From Methylomonas rivi (GTDB lineage Bacteria; Pseudomonadota; Gammaproteobacteria; Methylococcales; Methylomonadaceae), in NCBI RefSeq assembly GCF_024505165.1, contig NZ_JANIBK010000018.1, positions 1 through 49,460 of the forward strand: DNA of 49,460 nt, written 5' to 3'. The notes under the pieces are model-generated. The model made no database searches. It worked only from the letters and a program-made list of their open reading frames with translations, and had not been told where the DNA came from. Positions within the stretch are counted from its first letter, which is position 1; each line of letters starts with the position of its first letter. The translations under genes and the position numbers were made by a program. Below are positions 34,245-43,452 of the stretch, piece by piece.

Positions 34245-35477
34245 TTATGAGCCGGGTTTGACAGGCAGGCTGATCGTTACTCGCGTGCCGGTATTGGGCC
34301 GGCTTGCGATGGTCAGTTCGCCGCCATGGGCCTGGACGATATTGCGCGACACGCTCAACCCCAGCCCCATGCCTTTGCCCACTTCCTTGGTGGTAAAAAA
34401 CGGGTCGAAAATATGCGGCATGTCGGCCTCCGCAATGCCGCGGCCGGTATCCCGCACCTCGATAACGATTCGATTGTCTTGAAAGGCGGTGCGCCATCGA
34501 ATGCTGCCCTGAGCGCCCATGGCGTCCGCCGCATTCAGCAAAATGCTTAAAAATACCTGTCCCAGTTCGCCGGGATGGCAGTGCAGCAGCGGCAATGCGC
34601 CCAAATCCAACTGCAATTCGGCCTTGCCGCGCAATTCGGCGGCGGCCACATTGCAGACTTGCCGGATCAGCACATTAAGGTCGGCTTCTTCCCATTCGGT
34701 TTCGTCGACGCGGGAAAAGCCTTTAAGGTCTTTGACGATGGCCGCGATCCGCTCGGTGCCGCTGATGCTTTCGGCCAGGATGTCCCGCATGTCCTGCCGG
34801 ATAAAATCCATGTCTTCCCGTTGCCAGGCGGTTTTTAAGGCTGCTATGTCCTGGCAGGTCGGCAACAGCGCGCCGATTTTGTCCAGCGACGCCAAATAAG
34901 ATGTGGCCGTCGTTAAATTGCTGCGGATAAAGCCGATGGGGTTGTTGATTTCGTGCGCTATGCCGGCCGCCAGGCGGCCGACGGATGCAAGTTTTTCGGC
35001 TTCGTAGAGTTTGAGTTGGGTCTGTTCGATGGTTTGGACTTGTTGCTTGACGCGCAGCTCCAGGTTTTCCGCCAGCGCTTTATAGCGCTGTTCGGATTGT
35101 TCTAGGGCGTTATGCCGGCGCTGCAATTCGTCGAAATCGTCCTGTTGGGTTTGCAGATGCAAATCCGAAGCCATTAGATAGCGGGCATTGGTGTGCAGCA
35201 ATAGCTTGAGCAGGTCGGCGGCGGCCTTTAACCGATCTTGCGGGACGGCGGCGGCAATGGTGCCGATGGGCTCCAATTCGCCGTATAGGGGGAGGCCGGG
35301 TATGTCGTTCGTTGGCTCGGATGCGCCCAGCAGGCATGCGCCGCGCGGGTCGAAAATAGCGATCGGCGCGCCGAGCAACGCTTGTAACGCGGTCGCCAAG
35401 CGTTGTTTGTCGATGCCTAGCAACAAGTCCTGTAGGTTCAGGTCGCGCTCGAAATCGTGGCCGGTGTCTGTATCCAT
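34245..35477 (-). CDS. Soluble sensor histidine kinase
   Basis: 410 residues without membrane segments. Residues 1-100 are a small sensor region of unknown type (APIAIFDPRG..L..LPLYGELEPIGTI, GAF/PAS-like in pattern). A coiled coil covers 110-165. The kinase core follows with H-box AGIAHEINNP (His175), N-box ILLNAADAM, G1 DTGRGI, the F-box FDPFFTTK and G2 GMGLGLSV. This HPK4-like class often controls pilus or chemotaxis-like outputs. The start overlaps the MglA-like GTPase stop by one base (TGATG) and its stop is 3 bases before the receiver-PilB gene, which argues for a dedicated GTPase-kinase-motor operon. Confidence 0.92.
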   Translation of the reverse strand: MDTDTGHDFERDLNLQDLLLGIDKQRLATALQALLGAPIAIFDPRGACLLGASEPTNDIPGLPLYGELEPIGTIAAAVPQDRLKAAADLLKLLLHTNARYLMASDLHLQTQQDDFDELQRRHNALEQSEQRYKALAENLELRVKQQVQTIEQTQLKLYEAEKLASVGRLAAGIAHEINNPIGFIRSNLTTATSYLASLDKIGALLPTCQDIAALKTAWQREDMDFIRQDMRDILAESISGTERIAAIVKDLKGFSRVDETEWEEADLNVLIRQVCNVAAAELRGKAELQLDLGALPLLHCHPGELGQVFLSILLNAADAMGAQGSIRWRTAFQDNRIVIEVRDTGRGIAEADMPHIFDPFFTTKEVGKGMGLGLSVSRNIVQAHGGELTIASRPNTGTRVTISLPVKPGS

Positions 35478-36142
35478 CAGTATGCCTGCCGGTCAATTTG
35501 TCCGCTGGCCTGGGCGGCAAAGGCCTCGCGGGATAAGAGGTGTCGGTTTTGAAATTCAAACTCCCGGTCCAGGCCGTCGTAAACCCGGTTTAACAAGGCG
35601 TGGAATGTTTCCACCACGCCCTCGCCAGTCAAGGCCGAGCTGAACAGCACCGGCCAGGGTGCCGCTTGCCAGCGTTGCAGCACTTCCGCTTCGGTCAGAA
35701 TGTCGCTCAAGTCGCGCTTATTGAATTGCACGACTAACGGCAGCCGGTCGAAATCGATGCCGACCCGGGCGGCATTGTCTTCCAGATTGGCAAAGGCTTC
35801 GCCGTTATTGGTGCTTTGGGTGCGCTGCGAGTCGGCGACGAACACCACGCCGTCGGCCCGCGACAGCACGGCTTTGCGGGTGCTGTCATGCACCACTTGG
35901 CCGGGTACCGTGTATAGCTTGAACTTGATCAGCAGGCCGGAAGGGGCTTTAAAACCCAGCGGCAGTAAGTCGAAGAACAGGGTGCGATCGTTGGCGGTTT
36001 CCATCAGCATGATGTCGCCCTTCAGATCGGGGCGCAAAATATCGTGCAAACGCATCAGGTTGGTGGTTTTGCCGCTCTGCGCGGGACCGTAGTACACCAG
36101 TTTGATGCTTAACCGGTTATTCTCTTCATCGAAAATCGCCAT
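35477..36142 (-). CDS. MglA-like small Ras-family GTPase
   Basis: 221 residues. P-loop GPAQSGKTTN (residues 19-28), switch region with TVPGQ (in place of the Ras DxxGQ, as usual for MglA) and the NKxD guanine motif in QFNKRDL. In Myxococcus MglA sets cell polarity and directs type IV pili and gliding; related bacterial GTPases regulate twitching in Thermus and others. No MglB-type (roadblock) activator gene is seen here. First gene of the minus-strand operon with the histidine kinase and receiver-PilB fusion, so control of pilus polarity or assembly is a reasonable inference. Confidence 0.9.
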   Translation of the reverse strand: MAIFDEENNRLSIKLVYYGPAQSGKTTNLMRLHDILRPDLKGDIMLMETANDRTLFFDLLPLGFKAPSGLLIKFKLYTVPGQVVHDSTRKAVLSRADGVVFVADSQRTQSTNNGEAFANLEDNAARVGIDFDRLPLVVQFNKRDLSDILTEAEVLQRWQAAPWPVLFSSALTGEGVVETFHALLNRVYDGLDREFEFQNRHLLSREAFAAQASGQIDRQAY

Positions 36143-36329
36143 GACATTTCATTGGCCCGTGCCGGAATGGGTGGGAAGATAATATACCGTTCATGAGTAG
36201 TCCGCTTGTTTGGCTATAACACGGCTTGCGGTTTAATGCCGTTCGCGGCCGAACTTGCGCTTGGCCGCCAGTGTATTGCAATTCGGTCGGCGCGTCATTG
36301 CGCATTCGCGCCTAGAATAGCTTGGCATG

Positions 36330-37499
36330 CTATTCGTTGGCAACGATGTCGACCAGCAAAATGCGATCCGGATCCAGACGCAGGGACAGGGTTTTACATA
36401 AAAAGTCGCTGCCGAAGTCGCGGTAGCGCTCCGAGGTGACGATGCGGTGGCTGTCTCCGGCGGCTTCCAGGGCCAGCAATTGAAAAAAGTAAGGCCTCCA
36501 GGACCAATTGAAGCCTATCTTGCGCGGGTCGGTAAACCATCGGTTTTCCAAAAAACTGAAATCCGGCGATAGCTGGTTGCCTTGGTTGTCGCACAGATAA
36601 AAACGAATCACATTGCTTTGGGCGAAATTCCAGCTGGTCAGTTCGTTCAGGTTAAAGTCGCCCTGTAACACCTGCGATAAGCGGTAAATCAAATCCTTGG
36701 TGGTGTTGATGGCGGCGACTTTAACTTGTAATTTCGCCACGGTGTTTTTCAGGAATTTGTTACGCAGCGAAATAATGTGCTGTTCGTAAAGCTGCGGTGG
36801 TTTGAATTCGGCTTGGGCGGGCGAAAACAGATAACCCTGCATAAACTGCGCGCCGCAGCTGAGCCCGAACAAAAACTCCTCGTCGGTTTCCACGCCTTCG
36901 CAAATGATTTGGCAGCCGGTGCGCTTGCCCAGGCGGGTCATCAGATGTACCACTTCGCTGGCGATACCGCCCTTGGTGGCTTGTTTGAATAAACGCATGT
37001 CGATTTTGATGATGTCCGGGTGTATCGCCATGACCCGTTGTAATTGCGACGAACCGGCGCCGAAATCGTCCAGCGCTACCCGCAGGCCTTGCTTGCGGTA
37101 ACGTTTGACGATTTCCTTCAATTTATTCAGGTCGGCATGGTCTTCGGTGATTTCGATAATAATCCGCTGCCGGTCGATATTGAGTTCTTCCAGCATTTTT
37201 AAGGTGGGCAGCGCATTCAGATGGCGGAGATTGTTGATCCAGGCGGCGGAAATATTGATCGCCAAATAGGTGTTGCTGTCCAGCTCGGCGAATTTTTGCA
37301 GGGCCTGCCAGCGTACTTGCCGGTCCAGCTCGGTGCGTTGTTTTTCGTCCAGGTTCGGCGAGGAAAACAGCGACCCCGCGGAGACGATTTTGTTGTTGGC
37401 GTCCAGTTGTCTGGCGAGGGCTTCGTAGCCGATGATTTTGCCGTTGGCCACGCTGACGATGGGTTGAAAATGCGGGAATAGGTTGATTGTGGATTCCAT
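36330..37499 (-). CDS. EAL-domain c-di-GMP phosphodiesterase with a C-terminal sensor domain
   Basis: 389 residues, no membrane segment. Residues 1-240 are an EAL domain at the very N terminus: YEALAR, NIS, ITED, DDFGAGSS, KIDM and CEGVET keep the metal- and substrate-binding residues, so hydrolysis of c-di-GMP to pGpG is expected. Residues 260-389 form a Cache-like sensor region (RFYLCDNQGNQLSP..., ending SLRLDPDRILLVDI), here apparently cytoplasmic. The EAL-then-sensor order is less common than sensor-then-EAL. It lies 188 bases upstream of the MglA-like operon on the same strand, consistent with joint control of surface motility. Confidence 0.88.
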   Translation of the reverse strand: MESTINLFPHFQPIVSVANGKIIGYEALARQLDANNKIVSAGSLFSSPNLDEKQRTELDRQVRWQALQKFAELDSNTYLAINISAAWINNLRHLNALPTLKMLEELNIDRQRIIIEITEDHADLNKLKEIVKRYRKQGLRVALDDFGAGSSQLQRVMAIHPDIIKIDMRLFKQATKGGIASEVVHLMTRLGKRTGCQIICEGVETDEEFLFGLSCGAQFMQGYLFSPAQAEFKPPQLYEQHIISLRNKFLKNTVAKLQVKVAAINTTKDLIYRLSQVLQGDFNLNELTSWNFAQSNVIRFYLCDNQGNQLSPDFSFLENRWFTDPRKIGFNWSWRPYFFQLLALEAAGDSHRIVTSERYRDFGSDFLCKTLSLRLDPDRILLVDIVANE

Positions 37500-37638
37500 A
37501 TGAGATTTAACTGGCCTCTACTGTCATGTGGGTTATTGCGCTGGAATTGGGTGAAACGCGTATTTCCGGTCTACGCTTTAACGATCCGTTTTTCGCATGT
37601 GCGTAAGTATGGTTCATTATTAACTAAAAGGAGGCTTT

Positions 37639-38784
37639 ATGTCCGAATATAAGCTCTATTATGCGACAAACCGTAAACATAAGGGTTCGCGTTGGCAGCC
37701 GGAAGGTTACGGGAAGAAGTTTAGCGACGACGGCATGGAGAACCTGCGCTTTGGCGTATTAACGGTCAATGCGGACGACAAGACGGTGCAAAAATATCTG
37801 GATGCTCCGCTGAAGGATTGCGGCGCGGGCGATGGCGAAAAGTTGGCCGCTTACTTGGCGGGATGCGCGGAGAAAGCCAAAATCGTCGCCTATGAAGAGT
37901 CCATCAAAGCGGACATCGCCGAACAAGCCCAGGCCAATACCAAGTTGGGTTCCAAAGCCATGTTTGCCGACTTGATGCAGGACATGCAAAACAGCAGCGA
38001 TGTACTGATTTATATCCATGGCTTTAATGTGACTTGGAACGATGCGGTGGGCTCGGCCCTGGCTTTGCAATTGATGCTGCAGAATGCTCCAACCCGGGAC
38101 GATTCGCAAAAACTGCAAGTGGTGCTGTTCAGCTGGCCTTCCGATGGCTTGGCGTTGCCGTGGGTGTCTTATAAATCGGATCGCTCCGAGGCCGCGGGTT
38201 CCGGCGCGGCGGTTGGGCGCGGATTTTTGAAGTTACGCGATTTTTTGGCCGATTTACGCGACAAGGCCAAAAAGGGCGGTACACAGCTGTGCGGGCAGGA
38301 TATTCATCTGTTGTGCCATTCCATGGGGAATTTTCTGTTGCAAAGCGCCCTGGCCAGAATCGCCGACTTTACCCCGGGCAACAGTTTGCCGCGTATTTTC
38401 GAACACGTCTTTTTATGCGCGCCCGATGTGGACGACAACGCCTTGGAACCCGGCCAGCCGCTGGAAAAAATCGACCAGATCGCCCGTAACGTATCGCTTT
38501 ACCATAACCGGCAGGATACCGCGATGGTGATCTCCGACTATAGCAAGGGTAATCCGGAGTGCTTGGGAGGTGCCGGAGCCGCGCATCCCGCTTTGCTGCA
38601 CAACAAAGTGCATCAAATCGATTGCACGCAGGTAGTGCACGGCATCGTCGAGCATAGTTACTATCTGGCCGGAAAAGTGGCTGCCGACATCAGGGCCAGT
38701 ATCGATGGCCGGGAGCAGGGCGACGGCCGCCGGGAGAGGCAGCGTAGCGCCACTTTGGAGAATGTTTGGGTGTTGAAAAAATAG
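37639..38784 (+). CDS. Alpha/beta hydrolase (DUF900-like)
   Basis: 381 residues, no signal peptide. A strong AAGGAGG lies 6 bases before the ATG. The fold is visible from about residue 125: DVLIYIHGFN (oxyanion region), VVLFSWPSDG, and the nucleophile elbow CHSMGNF with catalytic Ser near residue 231, then an acid in LCAPDVDDN and His in the last third (GIVEHSYY). The type matches DUF900 hydrolases, lipase/esterase-like proteins of unknown substrate. The N-terminal region (YATNRKHKGSRW) is also a DUF900 trait. Monocistronic; no obvious terminator follows. Confidence 0.8.
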   Translation: MSEYKLYYATNRKHKGSRWQPEGYGKKFSDDGMENLRFGVLTVNADDKTVQKYLDAPLKDCGAGDGEKLAAYLAGCAEKAKIVAYEESIKADIAEQAQANTKLGSKAMFADLMQDMQNSSDVLIYIHGFNVTWNDAVGSALALQLMLQNAPTRDDSQKLQVVLFSWPSDGLALPWVSYKSDRSEAAGSGAAVGRGFLKLRDFLADLRDKAKKGGTQLCGQDIHLLCHSMGNFLLQSALARIADFTPGNSLPRIFEHVFLCAPDVDDNALEPGQPLEKIDQIARNVSLYHNRQDTAMVISDYSKGNPECLGGAGAAHPALLHNKVHQIDCTQVVHGIVEHSYYLAGKVAADIRASIDGREQGDGRRERQRSATLENVWVLKK

Positions 38785-39704
38785 TGTGTTGGGGAGGGAG
38801 GCGCCGATTGAGTTGGAAAAATATTTAAATCCCCGTGATTCGACCGTTGGGCGTTTATTAGTTTTTCCTGTATGTGCTAAATAACTTTAATCAGGCCCGA
38901 TCAATATTTTTTAAACATTAATCACGGTCAGGTCTGATTACAACTGCTGCAAACAATGCGAAACCATCGTTTAAATCCTTTGTGCTTTTGGGTATAATGC
39001 CAAGATTAAGGTTGCGGCTAGTTTATGCAGTTTTGTATCCTCACGGGTTATGGTGATGCGCAGTCCGGCGGATTGTCTTGCTTCTTGGATGTTTTAACGA
39101 TATGCGGAGCTTTGCATGGATGACAACAAGGTTGTATCAATGCTTGCTGCTTCCTATTTTCTTCATGATGAGGGTTTTCGCTAATGCCGCATGCTTAATA
39201 GTATGCCGGTTAGCTGCGGCTATTATTCTTCGCTGAAGCAGGCCTCAATATCTACGTATACCAGCGTGATTTTCATCTGCCTTTGTAACTTCGCTTATTG
39301 ACTGCCCCTGCGTGGTCTAGGGCGGTTCGGCTTCATTTGTGGCATTAGGAACTATCGCATCCTCAAGCGCTGAATTAGTGAATAATCGGAACATTTTCCA
39401 TCGGTTCCGGTTCTTCATTCGGAAAGAAATTAGGTGCGTTTTTTAGTGGTTGTCGGGTTGTTTCTTTGGGGTTTATCGCAAATAGTTTTTCCATTCTATA
39501 TGCATTCGATAACAATGTTTTTACGAATGTCCGTCCGAGGTTATTGGTGCCGGTTATGATTTATGCGGTATAACCCCGGCATAACAGGAGATAATTAGCT
39601 TAATGATCCTGACGTTATTCGGGACAAGCGATCGGGCTAAAAGCGCGGAAACTTTTCGATTAACCGATTCATGAAGTTAAGTGTTTTCCTTGGATTGAAC
39701 TTAT
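38785..39704. other. 920-base non-coding leader region before the polysaccharide operon
   Basis: No reading frame that I can support. It contains an imperfect inverted repeat (38889-38900 against 38928-38939, 10 of 12), a TATAAT at 38993-38998 with TTTAAA 17 bases upstream as a possible promoter, and a hairpin TGCCGGTTAT/ATAACCCCGGCA at 39548-39557 and 39570-39581. If transcription starts near 39005, the first gene has an untranslated leader of about 700 bases, as seen for antiterminated surface-polysaccharide operons, but no ops element was found. Confidence 0.4.
38970..38998 (+). promoter_or_regulatory. Candidate sigma-70 promoter
   Basis: TTTAAA (38970-38975) and a perfect TATAAT (38993-38998) with 17-base spacing, in the non-coding region before the SIS gene. 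The -10 is strong and the -35 weak. Confidence 0.4.
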
Positions 39705-40277
39705 ATGCAACAACACATAAAAAATTACACCGATAAATTGTCGCGTTCGCTATGCCATGCGGCTATGCAAGATGTTCAGGTACTTGCTAGCGCATTGTTG
39801 GAGGCTTGGGTTTCTGGTCGTTGCATATATTTGTGCGGCAATGGTGGGAGTGCGGGTAACGCGATCCATCTCGCCAATGATTTTATCTACGGCGCGGGTT
39901 TAAACAATGAAGGTGGCTTGCGAGCAGAAGCTTTGAGCGCTAATGCCGCGGTTTTGACTTGTCTTGGTAATGATTTAGGGTACGACAGCATATATGCTGA
40001 ACAGATCAGGATTAAAGGCAACCCCGATGATATTCTGATAGTGCTTTCCGGTAGCGGTAATTCGGCGAATGTGGTAAAGGCGCTTGAAGTAGCTAATCAA
40101 AAAGGCATGAAAACTTTCGCCATACTGGGGTTTAGTGGGGGGCGCTGCAAGGAGATTGCGCAATTTCCAATTCATTTTGAGGTTGACGATATGCAAATCG
40201 CGGAAGATCTGCAGCTTATCGTTGGCCATATATGTATGCAGTGGCTGTGTGATCAAGACCTTGCCGCAAGCAAATAG
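39705..40277 (+). CDS. SIS-domain protein related to phosphoheptose isomerase (GmhA)
   Basis: 190 residues, the length of GmhA. The SIS fold shows CGNGGSAGNAIHLANDF, LTCLGNDLGYDSIYAEQ, VLSGSGNSANV and the end DMQIAEDLQLIVGH. GmhA turns sedoheptulose-7-phosphate into heptose-7-phosphate for LPS or capsule heptose. From memory of E. coli GmhA, its catalytic His near the C terminus falls at a Gln here (EDLQ), so the reaction may differ. First gene of a seven-gene operon of sugar-modifying enzymes; 20 bases before the radical SAM gene. The ribosome-binding site is weak. Confidence 0.82.
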   Translation: MQQHIKNYTDKLSRSLCHAAMQDVQVLASALLEAWVSGRCIYLCGNGGSAGNAIHLANDFIYGAGLNNEGGLRAEALSANAAVLTCLGNDLGYDSIYAEQIRIKGNPDDILIVLSGSGNSANVVKALEVANQKGMKTFAILGFSGGRCKEIAQFPIHFEVDDMQIAEDLQLIVGHICMQWLCDQDLAASK

Positions 40278-40297
40278 ACGTTAAATAAGGATCGACG

Positions 40298-41395
40298 ATG
40301 CAAGATAAATATTCAATTGATAGCCATAAACTCATTTACCACCCCAAGCGGGTCGCACAGTTAATGGATGTGGGCGACGACTGGAATAAGGCTAAATCGG
40401 TTTACCCAATCTATCTTGAGATATCTCCGGTCGGGGCTTGCAATCATCGCTGCCGGTTCTGTGCCGTCGACTATATCGGTTACAAAACCAACATGCTTGA
40501 TGTGGAAATTCTTAAAAGCCGGTTAGAGGAAATGGGGCGCTTGGGAGTTAAAAGCATAATGTACGCGGGCGAAGGCGAACCTATGTTACACAAGCGTATT
40601 CATGAGATAGTCAAGGCTACCAAGGATGCAGGGATCGATGTGTCATTCACAACCAATGCCACGGTGATCACCGAACAATTTGTCGATGAAGCCCTGCCGC
40701 TGGTTTCATGGATCAAGGTATCGATAAATGCTGGAACCGCCGGTACCTACGCGCAAATTCATCAGACGAAAGAGAAAGATTTTCAAAAGGTCATTGATAA
40801 TTTAAAGCGGGCGGTTGCTGCTAAGAGAGAAAACAATCTCGCTTGTGTCTTGGGTGCGCAATCTCTGTTGTTGCCTGAGAATTCAAATGAGATGGGGAAA
40901 CTGGCAGAGTTATGCAGGGATGAGATCGGTTTGGATTATTTGGTCATTAAACCCTATTCGCAACATTTGTTCAGTGAAACCCATCAATACGAAAATATTG
41001 ACTATACGCCGCAATTGGCGATGGCTAAGCAGATGGAGTCGTATAATACCAAGGACTTTAACGTGGTGTTTCGCGGACATACGATGAAGAAGTACACTGA
41101 GTCGGACAGATATCAGAAATGCCACGCCACGCCTTTTTTATGGGGCTACATCATGGCGGATGGCTCCGTCTATGGTTGTAGCGCTTATTTACTGGATAAA
41201 CGCTTTGAATACGGCAATATCAACGAACAGTCTTTTCAGGCCATCTGGGAGGGCGAAAAACGCCAACAAAGTTTCGAATTTATTCGTCACGAACTCGATA
41301 TTAAGGAATGTCGCCGCAATTGCCGCATGGATGAAGTCAACCGTTACCTTCATGCCATGTCGGAAAACAATATCCCTCACGTTAATTTTATTTAA
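40298..41395 (+). CDS. Radical SAM/SPASM enzyme (first of two paralogues)
   Basis: 365 residues. The radical SAM cluster motif CNHRCRFC gives Cys48, Cys52 and Cys55; GEGEP near 91 is the SAM-binding GGE-like motif. A SPASM-like C-terminal part has Cys275, Cys294, Cys338 and Cys342, enough for one auxiliary [4Fe-4S] cluster. Such enzymes carry out radical oxidations, epimerisations or peptide modifications. AAGGATCG precedes the start. Placed between a sugar isomerase-like and a sugar epimerase gene, so a sugar or sugar-nucleotide substrate is likely. Its ends ([12 protein letters not shown] and PHVNFI) match those of the second radical SAM protein at 44916, so the two are duplicates that have diverged. 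Confidence 0.88.
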   Translation: MQDKYSIDSHKLIYHPKRVAQLMDVGDDWNKAKSVYPIYLEISPVGACNHRCRFCAVDYIGYKTNMLDVEILKSRLEEMGRLGVKSIMYAGEGEPMLHKRIHEIVKATKDAGIDVSFTTNATVITEQFVDEALPLVSWIKVSINAGTAGTYAQIHQTKEKDFQKVIDNLKRAVAAKRENNLACVLGAQSLLLPENSNEMGKLAELCRDEIGLDYLVIKPYSQHLFSETHQYENIDYTPQLAMAKQMESYNTKDFNVVFRGHTMKKYTESDRYQKCHATPFLWGYIMADGSVYGCSAYLLDKRFEYGNINEQSFQAIWEGEKRQQSFEFIRHELDIKECRRNCRMDEVNRYLHAMSENNIPHVNFI

Positions 41396-41409
41396 ATCAT
41401 TTATTCGTT

Positions 41410-42399
41410 ATGAAAACACTTGTTACCGGCGGTTGCGGCTTTATTGGAAGCCATCTTGCCGAAATGTTGCTTGCTTCGGGACATGAAGTTGTCATCATTG
41501 ATAGTTTGGCGTGCGGACGTAAGGAAAATATTAAAAACTTTGCAGCGCATCCCAAGCTTGTTTTTCATCAAGCGGACATTTGTGATCGTAATGCCATCAG
41601 GCCTTACTTCGATAACGTCGACTGGGTGTTTCATATGGCCGGCCTGGCGGACATCGTGCCCTCGATCGAACAGCCCGACAGCTACTTTGAGACCAACGTT
41701 AGCGGTACGCTGAATGTTTTACAGTGCGCGTTGGATTCAGGCGTTAAGCGTATGGTCTATGCGGCATCGTCTTCCAGTTACGGTATACCCGATGTTTATC
41801 CCACTCCGGAAACGGCGCCGATTGACCCTCAATATCCCTACGCGCTGACCAAGTATATGGGCGAAGAACTGGTGTTGCATTGGGCCAAAACCTATAAATT
41901 GCCGGCGGTTTCGTTGAGACTTTTTAATGTATACGGCCCCCGGTCCCGAACATCCGGAGCTTATGGCGCGGTTTTTGGCGTATTTCTGGCCCAGAAGCTG
42001 AAAGGCAGTCCTTTTACGGTCGTCGGTGACGGCACCCAAACCAGAGACTTTACTTATGTTACCGATGTTGCCGCGGCGTTTATCAAGGCGGCGCAATCGG
42101 ATGTCAGTGGCGAGGCTATTAATGTCGGTAGCGGAAACCATTACAGCGTTAACCGCTTGGTCGAATTGCTGGGTGGCCCCGTTGTGCATATTCCTAAACG
42201 TCCGGGAGAGCCCGATTGTACTTTTGCCGATACCGGCAAAATTGCTAAATTGCTCGATTGGGCGCCCAAGGTTGCATTTGAACAAGGAGTGCAAAATATG
42301 CTGGATAGCATCCAAAACTGGAACGATGCGCCGGTTTGGGATGCGGCTACTATCGATAAGGCGACTACGACCTGGTTTCGTTATTTGGGGAAAGATTGA
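41410..42399 (+). CDS. NAD-dependent sugar epimerase/dehydratase
   Basis: 329 residues of the extended short-chain dehydrogenase family. NAD-binding GGCGFIGSH is at residues 7-15, DICD near 56, the catalytic Ser in AASSSSYG and the catalytic YALTK; NVYGPR and the nucleotide-sugar segment follow. It resembles UDP-glucose and UDP-GlcNAc 4-epimerases (GalE/WbpP-like) and acts on a nucleotide-linked sugar in the cytoplasm. It lies 14 bases after the radical SAM gene in the same operon. The exact sugar is not known. Confidence 0.88.
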   Translation: MKTLVTGGCGFIGSHLAEMLLASGHEVVIIDSLACGRKENIKNFAAHPKLVFHQADICDRNAIRPYFDNVDWVFHMAGLADIVPSIEQPDSYFETNVSGTLNVLQCALDSGVKRMVYAASSSSYGIPDVYPTPETAPIDPQYPYALTKYMGEELVLHWAKTYKLPAVSLRLFNVYGPRSRTSGAYGAVFGVFLAQKLKGSPFTVVGDGTQTRDFTYVTDVAAAFIKAAQSDVSGEAINVGSGNHYSVNRLVELLGGPVVHIPKRPGEPDCTFADTGKIAKLLDWAPKVAFEQGVQNMLDSIQNWNDAPVWDAATIDKATTTWFRYLGKD

Positions 42400-42462
42400 A
42401 AACAATGCGCTCTAAAATTTATGCTTCGAGTTTTATTCAGTGCCGTTTGTCAGGATTATTTT

Positions 42463-43452
42463 ATGTCGAAAGATGAGCTGAAACTGACCGAACAGCAGTG
42501 GGATCGTCTTGCGTTATTGCGGTCAATGCTACGAATTCGGCGTATTGAAGAAGCTATTGCAGAGCGCTACGCCGAGCAGGAAATGCGTTGTCCTACGCAT
42601 TTGTGTATCGGACAGGAAGCCATTGCGGTTGGCGTATCGGCGGTACTTTCCCGGGACGATGTTGTTTTTAGCAACCATCGCGCGCATGGTCATTATATAG
42701 CCAAGGGTGGCAATGTGAGGGCTTTGATTGCTGAGTTGTATGGACGCTCTACCGGTTGCTGCGGCGGCCGGGGCGGGTCCATGCATCTTATTGATTTGGA
42801 TGTGGGTTTCATGGGGGCTACCCCGATAGTGGGTGGAACGGTACCGTTAGCGGTTGGCTCGGCGTGGGCAGCGTCTTTAAAGGATGAAAAACGGGTCAGC
42901 GTAGTGTTTTTCGGGGATGGTTGCTTTGAAGAGGGTGTTGTCCATGAGTCATTGAACTTTGCCGCCTTGCATAAACTACCGATTCTTTTTGTGTGCGAGA
43001 ATAATGAGTTTTCCGTTTATACGCGAATGTCGGAAAGACAGCCTGACCGGCCGATTTATCGTATAGCGGAAGCGCACGGTATGGCAGCGTATCATGGTGA
43101 CGGCAATGATGTGGAAGAGGTTCTGAGTATTGCCGAAGCGGCCATGGATCGTGCTCGAAATGGAGGCGGCCCGCAATTCATCGAGTTGAGTACTTATCGC
43201 TGGCGAGAACATTGCGGCCCTAATTTCGACGACCATCTCAACTATCGTTCCGAGTCGGAAATCGAGAGCGGCCTTAAGGATTGTCCTATCGCCAATTTCG
43301 CTTCTCGGCTGGAGCTAAGCAATATTTTGACGCAATCGGTTATGGATAGCTTCGAGGCTGAGTTTAGCGAAGAAATTGCCGACGCTTTCGAGTTTGCTCT
43401 TTCCAGTGCCAAACCATCCAGCAAAGAGGCGGGGGAGAGAGTTTATGCCTGA
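42463..43452 (+). CDS. Thiamine-diphosphate-dependent E1 component, alpha subunit
   Basis: 329 residues from ATG 42463 (MSKDELKLTE), with AGGA about 7 bases upstream; an earlier in-frame start at 42421 is less likely. It has the E1-alpha pattern of acetoin/pyruvate/branched-chain dehydrogenases: CIGQEAIAVG, SNHRAHGHYIAKGG (catalytic His), GRGGSMH and the ThDP-Mg motif GDGCFEEG...CENN. With the next gene it forms an alpha2beta2 enzyme that decarboxylates a 2-oxo acid. No E2 or E3 gene is in the window, so the bound acyl or aldehyde unit may go to another acceptor, for example a sugar; that step is inference. Overlaps the beta gene by 8 bases. Confidence 0.88.
   Translation: MSKDELKLTEQQWDRLALLRSMLRIRRIEEAIAERYAEQEMRCPTHLCIGQEAIAVGVSAVLSRDDVVFSNHRAHGHYIAKGGNVRALIAELYGRSTGCCGGRGGSMHLIDLDVGFMGATPIVGGTVPLAVGSAWAASLKDEKRVSVVFFGDGCFEEGVVHESLNFAALHKLPILFVCENNEFSVYTRMSERQPDRPIYRIAEAHGMAAYHGDGNDVEEVLSIAEAAMDRARNGGGPQFIELSTYRWREHCGPNFDDHLNYRSESEIESGLKDCPIANFASRLELSNILTQSVMDSFEAEFSEEIADAFEFALSSAKPSSKEAGERVYA

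Noticed and set aside
38785-39704. ops/JUMPstart antitermination element before the glycan operon
   Set aside because: I looked for GGCGGTAG-type sequence on the plus strand and found none; only GGGCGGTTCGG near 39,322, which does not match.
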